DNA of 64,000 bases, from positions 13,259-77,258 of the forward strand of contig CAZMSO010000013.1 of assembly GCA_964568975.1 (NCBI GenBank), read 5' to 3'. The notes beneath the pieces are model-generated. The model had not been told where the DNA came from. It searched no databases and worked only from the letters and a program-made list of their open reading frames with translations. Each line of letters begins with the position of its first letter. The stretch's first letter is position 1. This DNA is from CAZADA01 sp964568975 (lineage in GTDB: Bacteria > Pseudomonadota > Alphaproteobacteria > Caulobacterales > Maricaulaceae). A program made the position numbers and the translations under genes. Positions 8,507-17,218 of this stretch are shown in pieces.

Positions 8507-10705
8507 ATGACGACTAATCCTTCCGCACCACCATCGCCGGATTTCACCACGCTCGATTACGATGCCGCGGGCGCTCTGGCCGCATCCAAGGGGCGTGAAG
8601 CATCGGGGGCGCGCGACCAGGCCGTCGAGCCTTGGGCGACGCCTGAAGGGATCGCGGTCACGCCCGCCTATGGCCCGGATGACGCGCCGGCGGAGGCGGC
8701 GACGGCGATGCCCGGCGCAGCGCCCTTCGTGCGCGGGCCCTACCCCACCATGTATGTCCAGCGGCCCTGGACCATCCGTCAGTATGCGGGCTTTTCCACG
8801 GCCGAGGAGTCCAACGCGTTTTATCGCGCCAACCTGGCGGCGGGCCAAAAGGGCCTCTCCATCGCCTTCGATCTCGCGACCCATCGCGGCTATGACAGCG
8901 ATCATCCGCGCGTCGTCGGCGACGTCGGCATGGCGGGCGTGGCGGTCGATTCCATTCTCGACATGCAAACTCTGTTTGATCAGATCCCGCTTGATCAGAT
9001 GTCGGTGTCGATGACTATGAACGGCGCCGTCGCGCCGATACTGGCGCTGTTTATCGTCGCGGGAGAAGAACAAGGCGTTGCGCCCGAAACGCTGTCAGGC
9101 ACAATTCAAAACGACATCCTCAAAGAGTTTCTGGTCCGCAACACTTACATTTATCCGCCGCAGCCCTCCTTGCGCATTATCGCCGACATTTTCGCCTACA
9201 CCGCTGCGCGCATGCCACGCTTCAACTCGATTTCGATTTCCGGCTATCACATGCAAGAAGCCGGCGCGACAGCCGACCTTGAACTCGCCTACACGATCGC
9301 AGACGGCCTGGAATACATCCGCGCCGGCCGCGACGCGGGCCTCGCGGTCGATGATTTCGCCCCGCGCCTGTCCTTCTTCTTCGGGATCGGCATGAATTTC
9401 TTCATGGAGGTCGCGAAGCTGCGCGCGGCGCGCCTGCTGTGGTGCGCGCTTGTGGCTGAACACTTCGCGCCTCAGTCGGACAAGTCGCTGATGCTGCGCA
9501 CCCACTGTCAAACCTCCGGCTGGAGCCTCGCTGCCGCGGATGTGTTCAACAATGTCGCGCGCACCGCCGTGGAGGCGATGGCGGCCGTCGATGGCGGGAC
9601 CCAAAGCCTTCACACCAACAGCTTGGATGAAGCCTTGGCGTTGCCCTCCGCGTTCGCGGCGCGGATTGCGCGCAACACCCAGCTTTTGCTGCACACTGAA
9701 GCCCATATGGCCGACACCATCGATCCCTGGGGCGGCAGTTTTTATGTGGAGCGGCTGACCGCTGACCTCGCGGCGCGGGCGCGCGCGCACATCGCAGACG
9801 TCGAGGCGGCTGGCGGCATGGCGCGCGCCATCGATGAGCGCCTGCCCCAGCAGCGCATTGAGGAGGCCGCCGCGCGCACCCAAGCGCGCATTGACTCCGG
9901 GCGCCAGCCCATCATCGGCGTCAATGTGTTCCAGCCCGACACGGATGACGACGTGCCGGTCCTTAAAGTCGACAACGCCGAGGTTCGCGCCGCCCAGATC
10001 GCGCGGCTGAAACGCCTGCGCGCTGAACGCGACGATGCGGCTGTGGAGGCCGCGCTCACAGCGCTGACGAACGGCGCCGCCGGCGACGGCAATCTCTTAG
10101 CCCTGTGCGTGGACGCAGCGCGCGCGCGCGCTACCGTGGGCGAGATGAGCGGCGCTATGGAGGCGGTGTTCGCCCGCCATCGCGCCGCGCCTGCGGCCAT
10201 CAAGGGCGTCTACGCCCGGGAGAGCGGGGAGACCGAGGCCGTAAAGGCCGCGCGCGCCGGCGCCGACGCCTTCCGCGAACGCCATGGCCGCGCGCCCAAA
10301 ATCATGATTGCCAAAATGGGTCAAGACGGCCATGACCGCGGGCAAAAAGTCGTCGCCTCCGCCTATGCGGATCTGGGCTGGGAGGTGGTGATCGGTCCGC
10401 TCTTCCAAACGCCGGAGGAAGCCGCCGCCCAAGCCGTGGAGGAGGATGTGCATGTCGTGGCCGCCTCCAGCCTCGCGGCGGGGCATTTGACGCTGGTGCC
10501 GGCGTTGCGCAACGCGCTCGGGCGTTTGGGGCGTGAGGACATCACCACCATTGTCGGCGGCGTGATCCCGCCGGACGATGTGGGCGTGCTGCGCCAAATG
10601 GGGGCCGCGGCTGTGTTCGGCCCCGGCTCCAGCATTGCAGAGGCGGCTGTCGCGCTTCTGGAGATCCTCGGCCCCCGCCTTGAGACCCGCGAGCCGGCGC
10701 AGTGA
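8507..10705 (+). CDS. mutB: Methylmalonyl-CoA mutase large (alpha) subunit
   Basis: About 732 residues from the ATG at 8507, close to the family's ~715-740. The N-terminal substrate barrel contains FVRGPYPTMYVQRPWTIRQY and KGLSIAFDLATHRGYDSDHP. The C-terminal domain has the base-off cobalamin motif DGHDRG (around 10327-10344, within KMGQDGHDRGQKV) and the later GVIPPDD. It is the catalytic adenosylcobalamin subunit. It is cotranscribed with mutA; no epimerase or MeaB-type GTPase gene is next to the pair. Confidence 0.97.
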   Translation: MTTNPSAPPSPDFTTLDYDAAGALAASKGREASGARDQAVEPWATPEGIAVTPAYGPDDAPAEAATAMPGAAPFVRGPYPTMYVQRPWTIRQYAGFSTAEESNAFYRANLAAGQKGLSIAFDLATHRGYDSDHPRVVGDVGMAGVAVDSILDMQTLFDQIPLDQMSVSMTMNGAVAPILALFIVAGEEQGVAPETLSGTIQNDILKEFLVRNTYIYPPQPSLRIIADIFAYTAARMPRFNSISISGYHMQEAGATADLELAYTIADGLEYIRAGRDAGLAVDDFAPRLSFFFGIGMNFFMEVAKLRAARLLWCALVAEHFAPQSDKSLMLRTHCQTSGWSLAAADVFNNVARTAVEAMAAVDGGTQSLHTNSLDEALALPSAFAARIARNTQLLLHTEAHMADTIDPWGGSFYVERLTADLAARARAHIADVEAAGGMARAIDERLPQQRIEEAAARTQARIDSGRQPIIGVNVFQPDTDDDVPVLKVDNAEVRAAQIARLKRLRAERDDAAVEAALTALTNGAAGDGNLLALCVDAARARATVGEMSGAMEAVFARHRAAPAAIKGVYARESGETEAVKAARAGADAFRERHGRAPKIMIAKMGQDGHDRGQKVVASAYADLGWEVVIGPLFQTPEEAAAQAVEEDVHVVAASSLAAGHLTLVPALRNALGRLGREDITTIVGGVIPPDDVGVLRQMGAAAVFGPGSSIAEAAVALLEILGPRLETREPAQ

Positions 10706-10743
10706 GCGCGCGCGCCGCAAGCGATTTGTACTAGAGCGGCCCC

Positions 10744-11314
10744 ATGGCCGCGCCGTTGACTTCCCACGCCCGTTACACCTTCACGGTGGAGGACGTGATC
10801 ACCCTGAGCCGGCAGGGCTTTTTTCGGCTGCATGACCAAGATTGAGCCGCCGGCGGGGCAGATTGATGACGCGCCGAACAACGGCCCACGCCACATCCGG
10901 TGGAACATGCGCATCAGCGCGTGGCTTCACGAAACCCTGTTGAGCTCGCCGTTCAACATCGTCGTCGACAAAGTGCTGAACCTGCCGCCCATAAACGCGC
11001 CAAGCCCGGACTTCTACGTCGTCCCCAAGGCCATTGCGTTGGAGGACCTGAACCGGCCGGAGGTGTCGCTCCTGATCGACGTTGCCGACATGTCGCTTTC
11101 GACCGATCTCGGTCTCAAAGCGCGGATCTCGAGCGGCGCGGGCGTCCGCGAACACTGGGTCGTGGACTGCGCGAGCCGGCGCGTGCTCGTCCATCGGCTC
11201 ACAGAGACCAGCGATTATAGCGTTCCCGCCGTCATCGGCGCGGAAGAGACCGCCGAGGCGCATCACATCGACGGCCTCAGGCTCCGGCTCGCCGACCTTG
11301 AGGGTCTCGCCTGA
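10744..11314 (+). pseudogene. Uma2-family nuclease-like gene, frameshifted
   Basis: A Uma2/DUF820-family reading frame split in two. The 5' part from the ATG at 10744 reads FTVEDVITLSRQGFF and then stops at about 10846. The rest continues in another frame to 11314, with NGPRHIRWNMRISAWL, a PD motif (NAPSPDFYVV), LLIDVADMSLSTDLGLKARI and GVREHWVVD. The frames join cleanly if one T is removed from the run of six T at 10819-10824, restoring QGFFGCMTKIE. Either the gene is decayed or the homopolymer holds a sequencing error. Uma2 proteins have a PD-(D/E)xK-like core; biological role unknown. Confidence 0.75.
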
Positions 11315-11403
11315 CCGCATCCCCGCGTCAGGCAAGGACGCGTTCGTGAATCGGCGCCATACTGCGTTCGACCGCACGAGGGTCGAGACGCAGAGGGCGC
11401 GCC

Positions 11404-11727
11404 ATGATCATCACCACCACCCCCAGCATTGAGCGGCGTCCCGTGCGCGCCCATTGCGGCGTCGTGATCGGGGAAGCAATCTTGGGCGCCAACATCTTGC
11501 GGGATTTTTTCGCCGGCATTCGCGACATTGTCGGCGGTCGGTCGGAGGCTTATGAGAAATCCATTCGCGAAGCCCGCACCATCGCGTTCAAAGAAATGCA
11601 GGACGAAGCCGAGAAATTGGGCGCGAACGCCATTCTTGGCGTCGACATCGACTATGAAGTGATCGGCGAAAACGGCTCAATGATGCTGGTGTCTGTCTCT
11701 GGCACCGCCGTGGTCGTGGACGAGTGA
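11404..11727 (+). CDS. YbjQ family (UPF0145) protein
   Basis: A 107-residue protein matching the YbjQ family across its length: IITTTPSIERRPV at the start, EAYEKSIREARTIAFKEMQD in the helix and LGANAILGVDIDYEV in the C-terminal half. Members form small oligomeric domains sometimes labelled as putative heavy-metal binding, but the molecular role is not established. It stands alone, convergent with the dehydrogenase gene that ends at 11754. Confidence 0.92.
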   Translation: MIITTTPSIERRPVRAHCGVVIGEAILGANILRDFFAGIRDIVGGRSEAYEKSIREARTIAFKEMQDEAEKLGANAILGVDIDYEVIGENGSMMLVSVSGTAVVVDE

Positions 11728-11753
11728 GTCGAACGCCGCGTGGCAAACGGCGC

Positions 11754-12617
11754 TTACTCGTCGCGGGCCAAGCGCGCTGCGAGGCTCGACGTGTCCCACC
11801 GACCGCCGCCCATGGCCTGCACCTCGGCGTAGAATTGATCGACTAACGCGGTCACGGGCAAGCGCGCGCCGCACTCACGCGCGGCCTGCAAGGCGATACG
11901 CAAATCTTTGCGCATCCAATCAACAGCAAAGCCGAAGTCATAACGCCCGTCGCCCATAGTCCGCGCCCGGTTGTCCATTTGCCAGCTTTGCGCCGCGCCT
12001 TGGCCGACGGCCGCCAACACACGCTCGAGATCCAAGCCGGCCTTCTGCGCGAAATGCACGCCTTCCGCCAAACCCTGCACGATGCCGGCGATGCAAATCT
12101 GGTTGACCATTTTCGCAAGTTGACCGGCGCCCGCCGGCCCCACATGCACAATCGTTTTGGCGTAAGCCTCCATGACCGGTCGCGCGGCGGCGAAGGCGGC
12201 CTCTGCGCCTCCGCACATAACCGAGAGCTGACCGGCTTCCGCGCCGGCTTGTCCGCCCGACACCGGCGCGTCGAGGAAGAACACATCGCGGGCGTGGGCC
12301 TGCGCCTCCAACTCCCGCGCAAGCTCCGCTGAGGCCGTTGTGTGATCCACTAAGACCGCGCCGGGACGCATCGCGGCCAAAGCGGGGGCTGCGACAGCGC
12401 GCACATCCGCATCATCGCCGACGCACATCAGCACCGCGTCGGCCTGCGCGGCCGCCTCGCCAATGCTGGCGGCCGCGAGGCCGGAATGCGCGGCCGCCCA
12501 GGCGTCGGCCTTGGCGCGGGTGCGGTTCCACACACACACCTGATGACCGGCCGCCGCCCCATGGCCGGCCATGGGAAAGCCCATGACGCCGAGCCCAATA
12601 AACGCGATCGCGGCCAT
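11754..12617 (-). CDS. NAD(P)-dependent beta-hydroxyacid dehydrogenase family protein
   Basis: A 287-residue protein with the family layout: N-terminal Rossmann motif FIGLGVMGFPMAGH, substrate-binding loop FLDAPVSGGQAGAEAGQL and catalytic-lysine region GAGQLAKMVNQICIAG. Relatives include 3-hydroxyisobutyrate dehydrogenase and tartronate-semialdehyde reductase. The substrate cannot be decided from these motifs, and no valine or glyoxylate pathway gene is adjacent. Length is normal (~290 aa). Confidence 0.9.
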   Translation of the reverse strand: MAAIAFIGLGVMGFPMAGHGAAAGHQVCVWNRTRAKADAWAAAHSGLAAASIGEAAAQADAVLMCVGDDADVRAVAAPALAAMRPGAVLVDHTTASAELARELEAQAHARDVFFLDAPVSGGQAGAEAGQLSVMCGGAEAAFAAARPVMEAYAKTIVHVGPAGAGQLAKMVNQICIAGIVQGLAEGVHFAQKAGLDLERVLAAVGQGAAQSWQMDNRARTMGDGRYDFGFAVDWMRKDLRIALQAARECGARLPVTALVDQFYAEVQAMGGGRWDTSSLAARLARDE

Positions 12618-12788
12618 AGCCGAACGCTCCTGTTGCGGGATGGACTAGCCGTCGGGGCGCGCGCGTACGACCGCGAACGGCTTGCCTCTCTGTCAAGGGT
12701 ATGCACGGTACAAGCGGGGGACGAAAACGCCAAAATGCGCCGGAACAGCGGGTCGCGGGCCAGCGCGAAAATCCAAGAGGGTGTCGAG

Positions 12789-15212
12789 ATGGGCGTTGTG
12801 CGCGTCGTCGTGTCGCTTGTGGTGGGGCTAGTGATCCTGGCGACGGTCGCCGCTGGGGGGCTGACGGGGTGGATGACGTGGCGCTTCCACGCCTCAAAGC
12901 CCACGCTCGAAGGCGACGTGCAAACCGCCGCCGGCCCCGGCGCGGCCGCGATCGCCCGAGACGGCTTTGGCATTCCCCACATTTTCGGCGACAACGCTGA
13001 GGCGGTGTTTTTCGCATTGGGCTACGCCCACGCCCAAGACCGCATGTTTCAAATGGACGGCTTGCGCCGCAGCATTCAAGGCCGGTTGTCGGAGCTGGTG
13101 GGCGCGCGCACCGTGGCGATCGACGCGCGCGCGCGCTTGCTGGGCTATCACCGCGTCGCGCGTCAGGGCCTGGAGGCGATTGCCCCGGAAACGCGCGCGG
13201 CCCTTGAAGCCTACGCCGCCGGCGTCAACGCCCTGATCACCGCACCCGATTACGCCCCTCCGCCGGAGCACGCGTTGTTGTTCGCCGAGGTCGAACCTTG
13301 GACGGTGGAGGACAGCGCGGCGGTGTGGGTGTCTATGGCGCGCACGCTCACCGCAGGCCTTGGCCAAGACCGCGACGCCGCCGCGGTGGAGGGCGTGCTG
13401 ACGCGGGAGCAGCGCGCGGAGTTTTTCCCGCCCTTTCCGACGGATTTCGCACCGACGACGATCGCGGCTGAGGACTGGCCGGCTGCAGGCCCCGCGGCGG
13501 CCGAGACTGCGCCCGTCGGGCCCGACGGCGCGACGAGTGAGGAGACCGTTCAGCCGGGCTCCAACGCGTGGGCGGTGAGCGGGGCGCGCACGGCCAGCGG
13601 TCGGGCCATGCTCGCCAATGATCCTCATCTTGGGCTCGCAGCGCCGGGGACGTGGTATCTGGCGCGCTTGTCCTTGCCGACGGGCGACGTCGTGGGCGCG
13701 ACCTTGCCCGGCGCGCCCTTCGTGATTATCGGGCGCAACGCCCGCGCGGCCTGGGGCTTCACGAACACCGAAATCGACGGCGCCGACATTGTCGAGCGCG
13801 CGCCCAGCGCCGCCTCGCCGCTGCCGCAGGAGGAGATTTCAGTGCGCTTCAGCGCTCCGGTGCGGGTGACGCCGGAGGTGACGGCTGACGGCGCGGTGCT
13901 GAAGCCGCCCTATTTCGCCGCGTCTCAGACGCCGGAGCGGGTGCGCGTGCGGCGCACGCTGGTGGATGAGCCAAACAACGCCATCGCCGATGTGGTCCAC
14001 GCCCTCAATCGCGGGACGCCGTGGCGGGAGTTGGAGGGGCTGTTCGCGCGCTGGGTCTCGCCGTCGCAGAACCTCACATATGTGGAGCGCGGCGCCGATG
14101 GCGGGGAGGACTTGGTGGCGTTTCGCGTCCTCGGCCGGGTGCGCGTGGCCGCGGCGTCCGCGCCTTGGGCGCTCCTTGATCCGGACGACAATCCCGGCGT
14201 CGTCAATCCAAGCGACGGCGTCATCGTCAACGCCAACAATCAAGTCACGCCGCCGAACGCGCCCTTCGCGCCGCCGGGACGGTATGCGGCCATGCGCGCG
14301 ACACGCATCGACGCACGCTTGCGCGAGACGCGGCTGCACGATTTGGATCGCTTCGCCGACATTCAAACGGATGTCACCTCCACCCAAGCCTTGCGGCTGA
14401 AGGTGGCGTTGTCACGGGCGCGGCCGCGCACGGCCGCCGGCGGCTTGTTGTTAGCCATGCTGGAGGACTGGGACGGGCGCATGGCCGCCGACCGCCATGA
14501 ACCCCTCGTGTTTTCCTATTGGATGCGCGCGCTGGCGCCGCGGCTGTGGGGCGACGAGCTCGGCCCGGCCTTTAGCCAGTTCAACACTGCGCGGCGCGTG
14601 TTTGTCGACCGCGTGCTTAACGGCGCGCTGTCCCATTGGTGCGACGACGTCACCACGGATTTGCGCGACACCTGCGCGGACACTCTCGGTCTTGCGCTTG
14701 ATGACGCGGCCGCGACGCTGGCGGCGGATTTCGAGATCGACGCCGCCGATCCTGAGCGTTTGCTGACGGCGCTGATGACGGGCGATGAGCCGGCGACCTG
14801 GGGCGCCGCGCATCAGGCGGTGTTCCGCCACCCGCTGTTGGACCCGTTGCCCGTCCTGGGCCCGATGTTTCGAGTGTCGGTTCCCGTCGGCGGGGATGGC
14901 GCGACGATCAATGTGGCGGCCTATCGGTTCCGCAGTGGGAATTTTGACGCCAGCCACGGCCCCGGCCTGCGCAGCCTGCATGACTTGGCGGATCTCGACG
15001 CCTCGCGCTTTGTGATCGCGCCAGGCCAGTCCGCCCACCCCTTGTCGCCCCATTATCGCGACCTCGCGCCGCTGTGGGCGGCGGGAGAGTATGTGGAGAT
15101 CCGCGCCGACTGGCCGGGCGCGCCGCGCGGCCCCGACGAACCCTTAAGCGAATGGGTGGCGGAGTACGCCCCGCCGAGCACGCGGCTGCTGACCTTGACG
15201 CCGGCGCCGTGA
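12789..15212 (+). CDS. Penicillin acylase family protein (N-terminal nucleophile hydrolase)
   Basis: About 807 residues from the ATG at 12789, with an N-terminal hydrophobic segment (VVVSLVVGLVILATVAA) acting as signal or anchor. The alpha-chain region has GIPHIFGDNAEAVFFALGYAHAQDRMFQMD. The autoprocessing site is QPGSNAWAVSG, where Ser258 would become the N-terminal nucleophile of the beta chain. NDPHLGL and the FGFTNTEIDGAD-like region (AWGFTNTEIDGADIVE) follow. Such enzymes cleave amides such as beta-lactam side chains or acyl-homoserine lactones; which applies here is unknown. The start codon lies ~170 bases from the divergent dehydrogenase. Confidence 0.93.
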   Translation: MGVVRVVVSLVVGLVILATVAAGGLTGWMTWRFHASKPTLEGDVQTAAGPGAAAIARDGFGIPHIFGDNAEAVFFALGYAHAQDRMFQMDGLRRSIQGRLSELVGARTVAIDARARLLGYHRVARQGLEAIAPETRAALEAYAAGVNALITAPDYAPPPEHALLFAEVEPWTVEDSAAVWVSMARTLTAGLGQDRDAAAVEGVLTREQRAEFFPPFPTDFAPTTIAAEDWPAAGPAAAETAPVGPDGATSEETVQPGSNAWAVSGARTASGRAMLANDPHLGLAAPGTWYLARLSLPTGDVVGATLPGAPFVIIGRNARAAWGFTNTEIDGADIVERAPSAASPLPQEEISVRFSAPVRVTPEVTADGAVLKPPYFAASQTPERVRVRRTLVDEPNNAIADVVHALNRGTPWRELEGLFARWVSPSQNLTYVERGADGGEDLVAFRVLGRVRVAAASAPWALLDPDDNPGVVNPSDGVIVNANNQVTPPNAPFAPPGRYAAMRATRIDARLRETRLHDLDRFADIQTDVTSTQALRLKVALSRARPRTAAGGLLLAMLEDWDGRMAADRHEPLVFSYWMRALAPRLWGDELGPAFSQFNTARRVFVDRVLNGALSHWCDDVTTDLRDTCADTLGLALDDAAATLAADFEIDAADPERLLTALMTGDEPATWGAAHQAVFRHPLLDPLPVLGPMFRVSVPVGGDGATINVAAYRFRSGNFDASHGPGLRSLHDLADLDASRFVIAPGQSAHPLSPHYRDLAPLWAAGEYVEIRADWPGAPRGPDEPLSEWVAEYAPPSTRLLTLTPAP

Positions 15213-15290
15213 CGGCTTTGAGAGTTCACGACGGAGGCGCGCGTCGCGGATCCGCTCCCCCAAATCACCTCATCGATCGCTTTAAGGTTC

Positions 15291-15320
15291 GCTCCCCGGG
15301 GCTCCCCGGGGCTCCTCGGG
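15291..15320. repeat. 10-bp tandem repeat, three copies
   Basis: GCTCCCCGGG occurs at 15291-15300 and 15301-15310, and GCTCCTCGGG at 15311-15320. It lies in the ~210-base gap between the convergent penicillin acylase and flavin reductase genes. No other signal is apparent in the gap. Confidence 0.7.
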
Positions 15321-15426
15321 GGCTCGGTTTGGCTGTGGCCGGTGTGTCCCGCAGGGCGACGGACCCATCATCCACGGCCCGCAAACGGCTCACGAACGCG
15401 GTGACGGCCGGCGTGTGGACGCCGCG

Positions 15427-15984
15427 CTAGGCGATGGTCACGAAGCCGCCGCGGCGATAGCCCAACAGCGGCGATGGCGGGCCGTGTTCAAACGCGATGA
15501 CGCGACCGACAAGGATCAAATGATCGCCGCCGGGATGGCGCGCGACCGTCTCGCACGCAAAGCGCGCCGCCGCGCCCTCCAGCCACACCACGCCGGCGGG
15601 ACCGCGAGCAAAGCCCGGATCGTCGAGGTGTATGTCGGGGTTGGTCGTGAACCGGCGCGCGAGGGCTTCCTGGGCGGCGCTCAGCACATTGACGGCGAAG
15701 CCCGCAGCGTCGCGAAAGGCGCTGTAACGCTGGGAATCTTTGCCGATGCACCACAACACTAATGGCGGATCGAGCGACACGGATGTGAAGGAGTTCACCG
15801 TAATGCCCACGCCCGCCACGCCAGGACCGGCTCCGATGGGCGTGCTGACAACGGTCACACCCGTGGCGAACATGCCCAGCGCGTCGCGAAACGCCCGCGA
15901 CGCGGCCGGAGAGGGCGCGGGTGCGGCCTCACCGCCGCCGCCCGCCGCCGCAGCGCCGTCGGCGTCGTTTGGCCGTTCGCTCAC
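15427..15984 (-). CDS. Flavin reductase family (FMN-binding) protein
   Basis: About 185 residues from a GTG at 15984, chosen because AGGAGG lies five bases upstream; an ATG at 16062 would add an unlikely Ala-rich extension. The core FRDALGMFATGVTVVSTPIG, VGITVNSFTSVSLDPPLVLW and FAVNVLSAAQEALARRF is typical of the flavin reductase-like split-barrel family. These bind FMN and often supply reduced flavin to a monooxygenase partner, but none is adjacent. It diverges from motB. Confidence 0.9.
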   Translation of the reverse strand: MSERPNDADGAAAAGGGGEAAPAPSPAASRAFRDALGMFATGVTVVSTPIGAGPGVAGVGITVNSFTSVSLDPPLVLWCIGKDSQRYSAFRDAAGFAVNVLSAAQEALARRFTTNPDIHLDDPGFARGPAGVVWLEGAAARFACETVARHPGGDHLILVGRVIAFEHGPPSPLLGYRRGGFVTIA

Positions 15985-16150
15985 GCTCGCCTCCTCCTCA
16001 GCAGCCCTATCCCGCCGCGCCTTGAGACCGTCTCCCTGCGCCGCCGACGCCGCGGCCGCCATGGCGTCAGTTTAACGACGGCGCGTGACGCTTGTCCGTC
16101 GGTTCTGCTCGCTGACACAAGCCTCTTTCACCGCCGGTCGACACGCGCTC

Positions 16151-17062
16151 ATGGCCCAAGATCAACCGATCGTCATTAAAAAGGTGAAGAAGGGCGGCGG
16201 CCACGGCCATCATGGCGGCGCCTGGAAAGTCGCCTACGCCGACTTCGTGACCGCCATGATGGCGTTCTTCCTGTTGATGTGGTTGATCAACACCACGTCC
16301 CCGGAGCAACGCCGCGGCATCGCCGACTACTTCGCGCCCGCCAGCGTCAGCCCTACGACCTCGGGATCGGGGGGGCTTTTAGCGGGCACGGAGTTCGGTC
16401 GCGACGGCGTGCGCGGACGCGGCGCCCAGTCCGTTGTCGAACGCCCCTCGCCCCAACAGCAGGACGATGTCGACAAAAGCACGTCCGAAGGCGGCGCGTC
16501 TGACCGATCCGGGGCTGGGCCTGACGACGACGACAACGCCGTGGCGGCGGCCTTGGCGCGGCGCGATGAGGCGGTGTTGCGCAGCGCCGAGTTGTCCCTG
16601 CGCCAAGCGCTCCAGGAGCTTCCCGAACTCGCAGAGCTGTCGAAGAACGTCATTTTGGATCAGACTCCGGAAGGCTTGCGCATTCAGTTGATCGACCAAG
16701 AGGGCCGCCCAATGTTCATCGCAGGGTCCGCTGAGCCGACCCAGCGCGCGCGGCTTCTGCTGGAGGCGGTGGTGCGGGTCGTTGCGCCCTTGTCCAACCG
16801 GATCACGATCGCGGGCCACACGGATTCTGCGCCGTCTTTCGACCCCAACCAATCGAATTGGCAGCTGTCCTCAGACCGCGCCCACGCCGCGCGCCGCGTG
16901 CTGCAAGCCGGCGGGTTGCGCGAAGAGCGACTTTATCAGGTCGCCGGCAAGGCTGATTCCGACCCGCTGTTCCCGGACGATCCCTATCAACCCGGCAATC
17001 GGCGCGTGTCGATTACGTTGATGCGTGAGGCGCCGGTGGTGCCGCCGGACTTGGAGTTTTAA
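16151..17062 (+). CDS. motB: Flagellar motor stator protein MotB
   Basis: About 303 residues from the ATG at 16151. The N-terminal segment AWKVAYADFVTAMMAFFLLM is the MotB transmembrane helix with the ion-conducting Asp in YADF, followed by NTTSPEQRRGIADYFAP. The C-terminal half is an OmpA-like peptidoglycan-binding domain (ITIAGHTDSAPS, SDRAHAARRVL, RRVSITL). Together with MotA it forms the stator; motA is not in this window. A basic His/Lys-rich cytoplasmic tail (KKVKKGGGHGHHGG) precedes the helix. Confidence 0.95.
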   Translation: MAQDQPIVIKKVKKGGGHGHHGGAWKVAYADFVTAMMAFFLLMWLINTTSPEQRRGIADYFAPASVSPTTSGSGGLLAGTEFGRDGVRGRGAQSVVERPSPQQQDDVDKSTSEGGASDRSGAGPDDDDNAVAAALARRDEAVLRSAELSLRQALQELPELAELSKNVILDQTPEGLRIQLIDQEGRPMFIAGSAEPTQRARLLLEAVVRVVAPLSNRITIAGHTDSAPSFDPNQSNWQLSSDRAHAARRVLQAGGLREERLYQVAGKADSDPLFPDDPYQPGNRRVSITLMREAPVVPPDLEF

Positions 17063-17218
17063 ACCGCCCTGGATTTGGCCCCTAGGCGGTTCGCCCGCGA
17101 GCCCCCACACTGAACACCGCGTCTGACGCGTCGTGGGCGTCGCGGGAAACGCGCGCCGCCCACGTCGCGCCCGCGGACACGGGCGGCGCGCGCGGTCGAA
17201 GAGGTCGGGTTTCAAGCC

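Noticed and set aside
17062..17091. Inverted repeat AACCGCC...GGCGGTT after motB
   Set aside because: The loop is long and no T run follows, so it is weak as a terminator.
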